A DNA stretch of 64,000 nucleotides from Psococerastis gibbosa. Its lineage: Eukaryota; Arthropoda; Insecta; Psocodea; Psocidae. The position numbers were made by a program, and so were the translations under genes. The stretch spans positions 26,102,001 to 26,166,000 of the forward strand of contig OZ020484.1 in the NCBI GenBank assembly GCA_963971405.1. The letters run 5' to 3'. Under the pieces are notes generated by a model, which was given only the letters and a program-made list of their open reading frames with translations, did not search any database and was not told the DNA's origin. Positions 11,969 to 24,300 of the stretch are shown here, in pieces; position 1 is the first letter of the stretch; each line of letters begins with the position of its first letter.

Positions 11969-12427
11969 ATGCCTAGCTACGAACTGGCCCTTCTTCTAAA
12001 AACACTTCCACGCGCTGAAATAGCTGCCACACTCAAGCGGACAGCCACAGCCATCCTCGACCAGGGAGGTATCATCAGGAAAATGGACAATCTCGGGGTC
12101 CAACCGACCCCTTACAAAATTTCGGCTCATGGCGCTCGACACAAGACCGCTCACTACTTCGTCTTCAATTTCGACATGGGCCATGCTGCCAAGAAGCCAC
12201 TGCATGAGAATTACCTTCTGGATGTGGACATAGTTCGCGCTAGAATTATCCATCGGGCAAATATAAGTCTGAAACTGTCCAAACCTGAACCTTGTACCTT
12301 ACACGTGGACCTTCTACCGCCACCTGAGCGACCGCATGTTAAGGAAATGGTTGCAAAAGGAGAAAAGAGAATGCGTCCGAAGTTTAAATATAATTCCGGA
12401 ATGGATTACTACCCGTTCCAGCGATAA
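11969..12427 (+). CDS. MRPS6: Mitochondrial ribosomal protein S6 (bS6m)
   Basis: Single coding exon of 152 residues and a TAA stop. Begins MPSYELALLLKTLPRAEIAA, then TLKRTATAILDQGGIIRKMD, NLGVQPTPYKISAHG and VDIVRARIIH. This is the pattern of mitochondrial S6 (start MPxYELALxLK, internal LGxxxxPYxISAH), a small-subunit mitoribosomal protein that lies on the 30S-like platform next to S18. Length is a little over the usual 120-150, with a basic C-terminal tail. A good acceptor (TTTTCATTGCAG) lies five bases before the ATG, so at least one upstream, probably untranslated, exon exists. It is the only plus-strand gene between two minus-strand transporters and has no evident functional link to them. 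No AATAAA lies close downstream. The reading frame is intact, so this is likely functional. Confidence 0.92.
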   Translation: MPSYELALLLKTLPRAEIAATLKRTATAILDQGGIIRKMDNLGVQPTPYKISAHGARHKTAHYFVFNFDMGHAAKKPLHENYLLDVDIVRARIIHRANISLKLSKPEPCTLHVDLLPPPERPHVKEMVAKGEKRMRPKFKYNSGMDYYPFQR

Positions 12428-12535
12428 ATGTGTCATTGGTTAGTTTTTTTTTATCATTATAAAGTGTGTTTAGTAAGTTATGGTTTTTTTCCCCTGAAAG
12501 TGTTGTTGTCTTGTTGTTTCTAACGCCTGCTTTCA

Positions 12536-12840
12536 GCATTTCTGCTTTAAAGCAACCCTGTCAGCCTGGCGGGGGGAGTGAGTCTGTTAACGTGAGGCAC
12601 CCTGAGGGCAGACTCTTTCACCTCGGGGAAGGGGGAGTTGACTGACAGAGTGGACTAGTGGATTCCGAACCATTTGGGGAACATGGTCGCACATTTAAAT
12701 CGGAGGTGACCAGGACTCGACACACACGTAGACTGACTGGTATAGTCTCAGCGCGTTGTCATGTCACACCATGTTCCCCTACCTACGTTGTGCACACTAC
12801 CAAGTTTGTCGCAGTTTGAAAAATGCTCTGCTCTAATGGA
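12536..12840 (+). repeat. Dispersed repeat R3, copy 1
   Basis: Matches 46085-46340 in the opposite orientation: shared words (read here) CGACACACACGTAGACTGAC, ATAGTCTCAGCGCGTTG and CACACCATGTTCCCC. A stretch resembling a pol III B box (minus-strand TCGAGTCCTGG) hints at a SINE. Ends undefined. Confidence 0.5.
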
Positions 12841-14694
12841 TTTTCCTGAAAGTTGAAATAACCTTTTCGTTCGACTGGATTGTCCTATTTATAAGCTACA
12901 TCCTGCCTTTCCGGCTGATCTAACATTTGACGCAAAGTGAACAGTAGCTGTACTATTTTCATTGGCTATATCCTAAGGTACATTAAATTTTTCTACGAGG
13001 AATTTTGTGCTCATACAATGTGCCTTTTACAGTTTACGTACGTACAGTATGACATTTACAACACACACTGTATTACATTCAAATTCTGCTTGGTTGGTCA
13101 AATGACGGGGAGGAAGGAACATTGTCCACACTGTACAATTCTATTATTAATATGCTACTATATAGTATATTCCACAAAATTGAGGTCGTTCTTTTATTAT
13201 TACAATCTTAAAATTAACGCAGCAGTCTCTCTCCAATGTATATTTGGCACGACGCTGGGCCGCTTATCAGTACTTGGTTTTCTCGTTGCTTTTCCGCGGC
13301 AGTCCGCATTGACAACTAAGCACCAATAAAATATGACTGTAGAGTACTATCTCCACATGCGATTCGCAGCCTTGCAATAGTTACAAAACCAAGCCATAAA
13401 GTCCATAAACCAGCTAGGCCATCAATCCATGGTAAATTTTATTGCTGTAGGATAGGAAAAGTACACATAAATAAATAAAAATATAAGTTTCACTTATTTA
13501 CACTGCCCTTTCTCTTAATTTTTTCTCAACTTCTTTCGCTATGTAACCAACATCATTAAATTTGCAAATCATATCTTGCATTTTAATGTGTTTTAGTTTA
13601 CTCCTACTTTAAGTCCGAAATGCTCAACTGAAGGTGTTGGAGTGGTGTGGAGTTCTCATTTTAAACTTGCTCTGGCCGGTCTTGTCATGCTGTTGACTGG
13701 ATGTTCTTCATCCACCCTAGAAGTTAAAATGTAGTTTTGGGTTTAGGTACACGTATGTGTGGTATTATTTGGGCTCTGAAGTTGTCATTAGTCCTATGCG
13801 AGATTATGATATAATAACTATGTTTGTGTGCAGCATGCGGGTCGGAACGGATATTATATGTTTATAATTTTAACCTTGCCATGGCTTTCAATAAACTGAG
13901 AACTACGTAAAACCTAGCTGATAAGTCGTTGTCGAAGGGAAGCCAAACCTTTTGCCTATAAATGCTGCGGTAGATATCATCAGTGGTACGAAGGTGAATT
14001 CGTGAAGTCTCAGCTGACTCAAAAGCTATTGAGGTACAACTTTGTATTCTACACCATAAAGATATCTACAGCTGAACAACGTTGTTGGCGAAACGATTAG
14101 TTCTTCAAGTTGCCACATCCCTTGTATCGCGGCCCAATGACCCTCTTTCGTATAGGGCAATGCTTGTGACTAACCAATCAGATCATGCGGCCATGACGGC
14201 ATACACACATATGCATACGTACAGTATACATACAGAAAAGTGCATTCTAGTAAGCAATCTGAGAAAGTCACGGGAGTGCTAGGACTGCTGTACTGTATTT
14301 TGAGTTGAAAAAATTCCATTCAAAATACTGACGATGCAATTTTGCCTAAATTGACTACTATTATTGTAGTACTTAGTGAATGGTTACAGATAGTTTTTAC
14401 ATTCACTGATATACGAAGTAGTATATTGAAAGTATTGTGATCAACCAAATTTTTGGCTTCGAGATTTTGTGTCCCAAAACGTGGTTTTGAGGGTGTGCAG
14501 TGTGTGTTTTCGTGCGTATATACGATGTTCGTGTGTGTTGGTGTATTGTACAGTATTTGCGTATGAAGACAGAGCTAGAACCCAAACTACTGAACCGATT
14601 TCGTTCAAATTTGGTGGGAACTTGTGTAAAAATCCTCCAACAGTGACCACACAAGAAAAAAAAAGGATTTGCTAGTTCAGGGATTTTTTCAAAA

Positions 14695-14932
14695 ATGCCT
14701 CAAATGATTTTCATTAAACTTCTTAAAAATGGTCCCGATGCATGATTTTTGTTAACCTACATCCAAAATTCCATCCAAATCCACTGAGTAGTTTGCCCGC
14801 AAATCGACGAACAGACAGACAGACATTTCCTGGGACCTCTTAACGTGTAAATCCGTTGAAATATCGGAATCGAAAATTTCGACCATCGCAAAGCTTCCCT
14901 TATAATATGTATAAATAGGGAAGCAAAAAAAT
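14695..14932 (+). repeat. GACA-family dispersed repeat, partial copy
   Basis: Contains a short GACA run (14813-14825) and the conserved 3' block ending TATAAATAGGGAAGCAA. The 5' part of the family is missing. Confidence 0.65.
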
Positions 14933-14977
14933 ATAATTCAATTAACGTTCTTACTAGCAAACCAAAATGAGGTAGGT

Positions 14978-15180
14978 ACCAGGATATGTACAGTAGTGGT
15001 ACAGACTCCGACTTTCCCCCGAAACGTTGTTGGTTCACTTGCTACATTTTCTGGCCATGTTTCGGAGGGCATGTAAAGCAGGCTTTCCTAGTTGAGTGTA
15101 TGAGAGGGATTTATAGGCTAGCCCTAACTCCGCTAGATTGGCTTAGTAATAGAACAAAAAGTCAATATTTATTTATTTAC
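14978..15180 (+). mobile_element. tRNA-derived SINE, copy 2, abutting the end of gene B
   Basis: Same body as the copy at 41110 (CAGTAGTGGTACAGACTCC, CTAACTCCGCTAGATTGGC, CTTAGTAATAGAAC). The B box is damaged by a small deletion (GGTTCACTTGC). Its ATTT-type tail runs to 15180, immediately beside the last codon of gene B. No clear target duplication found, so the exact right end is uncertain by a few bases. Confidence 0.7.
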
Positions 15181-15318
15181 TTACGTGAGATTTTCCGCTT
15201 CTTTGACCGTAGTTGGAAGTCTAGTGCCCAATGTTTCCGGCAATGTTAGCGTGAATAGACCGGCCAATAGGGCCACTGCCCCAAACACGAATAATGGCAG
15301 TGCTTCAATGTATGCACT
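15181..15318 (-). CDS. Gene B exon 10 (TM12, probable stop)
   Basis: After acceptor [27 protein letters not shown], then [11 protein letters not shown] and KEAENLT, then TAA at 15183-15181. The sequence CTCAC|GTAAGTAAAT at the same place is also a good splice donor, so a further exon to the left cannot be excluded, but none was recognised. AATAAA words from the SINE tail follow within about 10 bases of the stop. Confidence 0.75.
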   Translation of the reverse strand, partial: SAYIEALPLFVFGAVALLAGLFTLTLPETLGTRLPTTVKEAENLT

Positions 15319-18300
15319 CTGTAAAACAAAAAAAAATTAATAGTGTCCATAATTTACTCGGACCACTTACTGTATACTCCACCCCCTTCCCCCTTCCCAA
15401 CCCGTTTTACGAAGCGATTTTTGTCGCGGCGAGTCGACGACTGTCGCGAATGGATTAATGAAATGAAATGTTAGTTGTCTTGGCGATAGTTTGGCGATGC
15501 CGTCGCGACAAAAATCGCCTTGGTGTGTCGGGCCAAAGAGTAGTTAACATTCATAGCCAAACAAGGGGTGCATGAATCTACAGACAGAAGCTCGAGCAAT
15601 ATCGTTTACATGGGCAATAACAGAAAATAGGTCTACTAGTGGTTTACTGTAGCTTACCAGTAAGGGAGCAAAGGGGGCCATGAGGGCCCCCAGTCTGCCA
15701 ATGGTTGAGCAGGCCCCTACCCCAACACTTCGCATCACTGTCGGATAGAGCTCTGCCGTGTAGGTGAAGACCACGCCGAACGATATCGTCACCCCCAGCT
15801 TGCCCAGTAGGAACAGGAAGACTACTGCTGATTTTAAATCTGCGGCAAAAAAAAAAATATTTCGATTTTTTATAGGCGGTGGAAGAGGAAAATTTACAGG
15901 TGCAAATTGCCATTGGTGGATCCAGAGAAGGAGGGGGCAAGAGAGGCACGCCCCCTTCGTACCTGCCAGCGAGATTATGGAACTTCACTCTTAAAGTGTT
16001 CCGCAATTTTTTAGTACAGCTTGCAAAACCTAATTAGAAGCGCCAGTCTTATAAAATTGGATCACTACGATTATATCGTAAGCCTGTACACTTTCATGAT
16101 TGATTTTTTTTAAAATTGAGTTTAAAAAGTTGGTGACGCCCTTGTTAAGCGCCGTTATTCCAACGCCCCTCTAGTTGCATACATCAAAGTTTCTCTCGTA
16201 GTGCCCAATAAAAAATAGGTAAAGATTAAAAAAGGCATAACTTTTATTGGTTTAACAGAACTTCCTTTTGATAAATCGTTCCAAATTTTTGTTAACGAAG
16301 AGGTCGTGTTTTTAGATTAATTATATTTCAGGTGAGAAATTGCAAATTTACAACGAAAGCTTGTATATTTCATGAAATCTTCAGAAGACTATTCTATTGG
16401 TATGAGGCTGTGGTTCAGAGTTGTTTATTAAGTTTGTCAAAATAACTCCGGTCAGCCTTTGTTTACAAGAAATTGGGGATGTTATGACGTTGATTCTGCT
16501 ATTAAGTATGCTACAAATCACTCTGGCACTCAGGAGTTGTTCCTACATTTGGCAAAGTATGCAACTATGTAAGTTGGTAGTGAGAGCGCGTTAACATAAA
16601 CTTTTCCACAATAGTTTCCAAAATGGTTAGTCCCAACAGACGCATCTTTGTAAGATAAATTTGATAAGTTATTGTAAGTTCACTTTCAAGTTAAGAAACA
16701 AAAATCAGACCCTTTTCTGTACATACCTGCAGGAACAAATGCAGCGGATATACATGTAACAGAGCACAGGAACAGGGACCCTGCGAAGGACCATCTTCTA
16801 CCTAGTTTGTTCATTGTTACCCAGGACAAAATGTACCCTGGGACTTCTACTAAACTGACAAGAGAGAAATTTAAGTATTTATTGCCTCCCAGTGACGTCG
16901 AATTTACTGACAGACCATAATAAATGAATGCGATGGCCGCCCTGAAATAACAAAACAAAATTAGACAAGTGCTAATATAATAAATAATAAAATAAAATAT
17001 AATAATTTTTTTAAGGCATTAAATTATAGTAGAATGAAACCCATTGGAAATGGAAGATAATATGACAGGCATTAAAGGAAAAATAAATTACGGGCGATCT
17101 GAGTTCGGGGGGTAGGTATAGGGGTGGGGTTTAAAGGTGAAATACGGTAAATCTTCATTTCCGACAAAACTACAAGTCTTATGGAAAAACGTCAAATAGT
17201 AAAAAGGTAGTTAATAAGAAGATGTGCAATTTTGGTTATTAGACTTTTTTCATATTTAACCTCAAATTTTATGAGAAACCAGGGTTTTGGTTTTTATTTT
17301 TAACTTTCACAAAAAACAGATTTTTACGTGAAAACTCGGGAGAACTTATTTTTTTATGTTCTAAATACACTGGGATTTTTTATATTTAAAATATTAATTT
17401 TTTCCAACTAATTTTGACCATATATGATGTGAAAAAAGTGTAATAACCAAAATTGTACATCTTCTTATTACCTACCTTTTTACTATTTGACGTTTTTCCA
17501 TAAGACTTGTAGTTTTGTCGGAAATGAAGATTTACCGTATTTCACCCTTAAAACCCACCCCTACCTACCCCCCGAACTCAGGTCGCCCGTAATTTATTTT
17601 TCCTTTGATGTCTGACATATTACCTTCCATTTCCAATGGGTTTCATTCTACTATAATTTAATATTTTTTTTTACAATTTTTCAGGGGATCTACCCTGGGC
17701 TATAATAGTTTTTACATAGGTAGGCTAGTCTTGGTACCAACTCCTCTACTACCCAGATTCAAAATGGTTGGACCACCTTAGTTCACGATGCATTTCAGTT
17801 TATATCTCTGTCAATTCGAATAATATATCATTTATTTTAATATAGAAAGTAGCCTACCTATTCCTCTATCAAATTAAACAAAAATCTACGTATTATGTTT
17901 AAAAACTATCTGATTAGACTGCTTTGCTCAAAAATATGCTGAAATCATAAATTCAAAAAACCTGGACCACTACGTTTTCAATATTTTGTTTTGCATTAAT
18001 AACTGCCTTCATGCGACGGGGCATGGAAGATACAAGAATCCCAAATTTCTAATAAAATGGTCCTCAGTTCGTCCTTTGTCCCCACAAGAGTGGTATTCAA
18101 CTTCGTCATTTTTCCCCAAATGTTTTCGATGGCGGAAAGGTCAGGGCTGCTTGAAGGCCCAGGGAGAGGTTTAATACCATTATTTTGAAACCATGCCTTA
18201 GCAATTCGGACGGTGTGGCTAGTTGCGTGGTCTTGCTGAAATATAAAATTCCCGTTCGACGCCATCTTTGTATTGGAAGGCTTCAAACTGTCCTCCAAAA

Positions 18301-21300
18301 TCTTAATGTACGCCTCCCCATTAACAGTACCCTCAAAAAAATGAAATACACCTGTTCCTGATTCACTCATACACCCAAACTTCACGGTTTTCTTGATACA
18401 GTCGGGCTTGAATGTTTCGCGAGATATTCGTACTACGCGCTTAGATCCAGCAGAATCCAAAGTTAGTTCAAATCGGGCCTCATCGCTCCAAATGATCTTT
18501 TTCCAGTCTTGTTCCAATTCACCCTCTCTCGTGCCCAAGCATGCCTCCTCTTTATCTGTACAGGTGTCAATAGGGGTTCCCACTTGGTAGTGTAAAAACC
18601 ATAGCGGGCAGATTGGATTCGTCTAACTGTAGTCCTCACAGAACCTGAGTTATTGGACAATGTTGATTAGTTCCAAGCTTCCTTGAGCTCAAGAGCAGTT
18701 GTGCGTTTGGCTTTAATGATTTTTACGAATTCCCTGTCCTGGCGACTTGTCGTCTTGCGTGGCCGCCTCGTCGCTTTCCCCCGGAACAGTGGTCTTGGCG
18801 TTTGCACAGCGTACCAAAATATTGTGGACGGTAGACTTTGATAATTGGAGGATTCTCTTTATCTCTCTCTCACTCTTTCTTGCTTGATGATGGAAAATTA
18901 GCAGTTTCTGAACGCTCTGCGCTGCAGCATTCCTCAATGATAAAATGTAGATGGGGAAAAATAACGTGTCTGATGTTTTGAAAATATGTCTACAAACTGC
19001 ATGTAAGCAGTGTGCATTTTTTTCAAGCTTGCCCGGATGTTCACGGGAAGAATAACGCTAAGTGGTCCAAGATTTTTGATTCGGTTAATTATGCACCTTT
19101 TCTGGAAAGTGTCGAGGAATCGATGAAAAACTAACGGATCTTAATTAAATTGATAAACTGTCATTAAGGGAGTATCTGGCTAATTTCCAGAGTGAACTCA
19201 GCGACATACAATTTGTATTAACCGAGATACAAATTGAAATGCATTGCGAATTCAGGTGGTCCAACTTTTTTGAATCAGGGTTGTATTAAGGTAACTCCAA
19301 CCCCAACCCTTAGCCCGGTACACACGGGCAATTCTACCAGTCGCGATATGCCGACGTCTTTTCTATTGTAGGAATAGAGCTTGGTGAATGGTTCGTGCAG
19401 CCCCACAGAAGATTTCTAGGGTCAGGCGTGTTTAGGCGAAAACCGGGCATTTTCGTGCGGTCGGCTTCACGCCAGCTTCCGAAATTGGTAAGAAATCTTT
19501 CGCTATCCCTATGGCTATAATGGAAAAGACGTCGGCAAATCGGGATTGCGAGAATCGTCAGTGTGTACCGTGCCTTAGCCCTTGGTACATGAGCTTTTGT
19601 TTGTTTGATGATGTATTATCGTATATCTAAAACGGGTCACGTCTCATCAGATGGTTTTGGATCATTGCGGTTATCATTATCACATAAGACGTTCCCCACG
19701 ATGTCGCCAAAGGAATTTTTATAAATTTATTTATATAGTCTTTATTTTTATAAAAGATTATTCGCATAGGCTACAAACAATTCAACGAATATAACCTCTT
19801 CAGCCGCCTCTGTAGGTAATGTACCTGTGTTGAGTTACGACAGGTTTCCGATCGCATGGTGTGTACAGACTGGCCCAAGTACGAACAAGCCACTGTGCCA
19901 TCGAAGGCCATAACTCCCACAAGAATTCAACTAGGCTAAATACGTATTATAAAGTATTATAGACTGATGATATTTGATCCCTACATTTGCATACGGTAGA
20001 CTACTTACTGTCTGAACAGAAATTAAAACTCATGAAACCATGTGTTCATTCCAAAACAGGAATATATTATCATGACTACACTATATTGCTGGAATTGGAG
20101 AAACACAGTGTTTCATGATTTTAAATGCTGCCCTGACTGTTTTGAGATTTACCTGAAACCAATAATGCATAGGTGATTAATAGTTTTGCATAGGTGATTA
20201 ATAATTTAATTTTTTTTTCTCTGTGGCGCAAGATCAGGACTGACATTCCTCTCCATCCCTGGCAATTTGGTAACTTACTTTTCGGTTTATTTCCAACCAA
20301 AAAACACAGTTATCAATGTTATCATGGATGCTGACCTGTTTGACCACTTACCAGATATAAAATAGAAAGAGAGTTCTTAATATTAAAATTCTTGACCTAA
20401 GAACTTCTTTCATTGTTCCCCAAGTCGACGGCTCCTCTTTTCCTAACTCAGCATCATCTTTGTTGTCCGTCTGTAAATTATAATATTATAAATTATTATA
20501 ATATTAATTTTTTTTATTACCTACAACAAGAACAAATGTAAATAAAATTCCCTATAATAGGTTATTAAACTATTGTTGTTCGTAAAAGGTGTGTTAGTCA
20601 GTCGGTTATCCACTGTATATTCCAATAATAATGAAAAGTGTGTTAACACTGTTGATTTCGACTAAATGGCGATAACATGCCTGTCAGACTCGCTACGAGA
20701 TTTAGTTCGAACGTAACCTAAGGCTGCAGACAACATTGCCTACAAAATTTCGAGCTCAAATAAAACATGCATTACTTATATGAAGGCTAAAGGTAGGATA
20801 TGATCAGACTTTGGAAATTTAAGGTGATGGCAACTGAAAATTTTCAAATCTAACCATGTCATTCAGTACCTACGTACCGTATGTATTGTATTTAGGACAC
20901 ATCCGTAGCACGGAAGACTAGACATCATCATCTAATATCAATTCTACGTGCTCGGGTGTGATAAGTGGGCTTTCACCACTCCTTCCTGCCTCCTCCACTT
21001 CGGGCCGTTCAGCACTTCCTCCAACTCCAGTGTTCTGAGATCTGCCTCAATCTGGTTTCTGTATCTCTTCGTTGATTTTCACTCATAATTCCACTCCATC
21101 GTGTGCCTATACTTCCTGGCCTCTATTTCCTCTCCATCGTGTACCTCTATTTCCCGCCATTTCGCTCGCCTGCTTTTTCCGTTCTCCTCTTTACATGCCC
21201 GAACCATTGCAGTCCGCTTCTTGTTAATCGCTATCCTCTCCACGATTGGCTCCTTAACACGAAGCTCTCTTCCAGTTACTTTATTAATGATCCTATGCCT

Positions 21301-24300
21301 TCTCGTGTCTGAAGAACTTAATTTTTGCCGCTTGTATCTTAGTATCTTTTGTGTTGTACGTGACCACTGCCACCTCCAAACTTTCCTAATTATTTTAATA
21401 ATAATTAGTATTTAGAGTATTTTTTGAATAAAAATAATTTAATGAGTTAGAAGACAGTAGAATTGTTACAAATATAATAAATAAGGAGAATCATCATATA
21501 GGATTTATTTGTGGTATAAAAGATTCCGTCATACACGTTATATACGTCGTACAATGTACGTTTGAAATAACGTAAATAAGTAACGAAATCTAGGCCTATT
21601 TCTCAGATAAATTGATTCGCCAAACATGGACAATTAATCAGTAATGTTGCTTTCTTCTAACCTTGATCTGAACATATGCCTTAATTGATTGGCTTTGACG
21701 CTCGTGGCTTCGTTCATACCATATACGTATACAGTACCACATCGTGATTGAAAATTCTATACTGGACTACAAACAATATGAACAAAGAGACAAATAAGAA
21801 AAAAAACACACTAAGACAATGGTACAGTACAATGTAACTTATAAAAAGGCACCATTCCCGTACATATGGAATATAGATTTTTCATAAAGAGGTAATCCTA
21901 GCTAGTCCCACTTTTTTTGGAACATGGAACATGGCAGTGCCGACCAATTTTCCTTATGGGGAAATTTCTAAGGGTTTTAAAGGCATACAAAATATTATTT
22001 TTCCTGAAGAGGAAGCTGGCCGTTATCTTCGGCCACCCCTGGATCATCTCAAAATATGTGTCCACTTATGTTTATCTTATGATGCACCCGTCAAATTGGC
22101 AGAGGGACGGACGGCCGTATAAACAGCTCCTGAATTATATAGATATTAATAGATATAATTATATAGAATATAGATAGAGATATTGTACTAATTTATTATG
22201 TTAGTAAAATATAATTAAATTATATGCTCCAATGTTATGTATGAGGTCACATCAGTGTCTTTAAAACCGGAGTAGATTTTATTAATAAAATAAGTATAGT
22301 ACTATGCATGATGACTATGTATTTATATTATATAGGCTACTTACAACTTCAACTTTTATAACTATCTGCAGATTGTTTGAAAGCTCGACTCCATTAACTC
22401 TAGCGGCGTATTTCATGATAACAGCAGCTTTATCCGTTTGTTTCTTTGCCAACAGCCATCGAATAGACTCAGGCACCATCCTTAAAAAATTATTTTTTAA
22501 GAACAAAACACAGTATAGCCTACCCAGATACTTAAACCTTTCATAATTACATGAATATTTTCTGTGAACTTCGAATTATTACAAAACAACTGGTTTTCTC
22601 TAAATTGCAAGAGTGGACCGACAAACCAAAAAATTCGCCCAATTTGAAAGTAAAGACAATTTTCTTTCTTTCTTTAATTTTATCCATATTACACTCTGCA
22701 GCTTCTTTTGGCATAAGTGAACTATGCAATAAACGTTTTTCATTCGTTTCCCAAACGGGAGTACTTAGATTCCGCGAAAGCTTATTAACGAGGCCTGGAG
22801 TAGAACTAATTTTTATGAATAATTCGTAGAATGCGGTATGCTCTAAGTGGGTATGGTAAATAAATGGAATGACGTACTTGGCGTAAATGAGGCAGATGAT
22901 CGGCGGCAATGAGGCGACCAGCTGAATGGTGACCCAATCCTTAGACAGCCACGCAACCAGGCCAACGGCTGCCTCCCCAAATGCAGACAGCACATTGAGG
23001 AATACTCCGCTCAAGTCCCTCTTTCTTCGACCTACTACTTCTAGAGCTGCGAAGAAGAAGATGTATACTATAGCAAAAGAGTAGGTATATAATTACAAAG
23101 TCGCATGATCATATTCACGCTTTCAGATCGACCGCGGCCCATCATCCCGGATTCTTCTTCCCTTCATCAAGGAGAGTAGGTACTTTGGAAGATTTTTTAA
23201 AACGAAACTTCTCATGGGAGGACTTTGAAATTCTGATTAGCAACCTTTCTGTGTGACGAAAAGCAGATTATTTGTCAGGAGGCAACGTAGTGTTGCGGTA
23301 GTACTCTAGGTGCCTCTAGTCTCGCTTGCGGGGGTATCGGAGAAGAGTGAGACAGCATATGCATTCCTTGCTTTCTTTCTTACTTTCTTTATTAGTGGTC
23401 GGTGTTTCATTTCTATCGTATGTCTTTACGACACCCTTTATTAGGAGAGGACTCTTTGTCTTTAATATATATGCGTGACTTTGTTATAGGTTGCATGATA
23501 CATGAAGATATTATGATTCTTATTTTTAATTAGTATGTTTAGGAATGCCTATACTGTTGAGGGAACTCAACAACCGCCGCACATAAGATGCCAATTACCA
23601 TCAGACCAGACCAGTGTGACAAGTCTGACAGGTTCCTAGCAATATCCATCATGTACGGTCATTAACAACAGTAAACATAGCCGTATATTGGGTGCATAGT
23701 GATGGGCAAGTTGCTGCAAGCAAAGGTTACCAACAAGAAGTTTTGTGCTTCCACAAACTATGTCATAGGCTGGGTTCAGGAGAATTTTGGAAAATTAGGC
23801 AATTGAACGATTGCTACAGCTACCACGACTACTACAAATTCTCTTGGATGACAGGATACTCCAGGGGCGTCATTTGGGGTAGATTGCCCCCTCCCCCTGT
23901 GATTTGGAAAAATTACGACATTGACCCTAACTAAATACACCTTAATTATCATCTTGCCCCCCCCCCCTCTTGAAAAATATTGAAATAACACAACTGGTAT
24001 AGGTACTCATTTACTCGTTAAAATGAACAAAATATACAAGGATTCAGATTCCATTCCATTTGTAAATTGTCGATCATTAATATATTGTAATGTCAATAAT
24101 AACGCGATAAGGGATCAATTGAGTTGTCCCATAGCAAGACGTGCCTTATCCACTTTCCATCGAAATTGAGTTAAATATGCCGTTCAAATCCTTTGCCAGA
24201 GTTTTACATAAGACTGTCACGTTGCAGCAAAACGAATCCTATCCCGTATAAATAAAATATTAAAAACGTGAGTCACAGCATGTGTCCTGTCTCTGCAGAA

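Larger units (their letters stand above)
12428..15180. other. Spacer between MRPS6 and the 3' end of gene B
   Basis: The 3' ends of the two genes converge here. No gene recognised. Contains a dispersed repeat (12536-12840), a partial GACA-family copy (14695-14932) and SINE copy 2 (14978-15180). The open frames at 12937-13329 and 14082-14282 have no recognisable similarity. Confidence 0.6.

Noticed and set aside
12937..13329. 130-codon plus-strand open frame downstream of MRPS6
   Set aside because: No similarity, low-complexity hydrophobic mix, no splice context; likely chance.
22850..22877. Extension of gene B exon 5 to the end of its open frame
   Set aside because: It lacks the PES-x-R-W-L motif; the AA|GTACGT donor at 22877 joins correctly to the exon at 22480.
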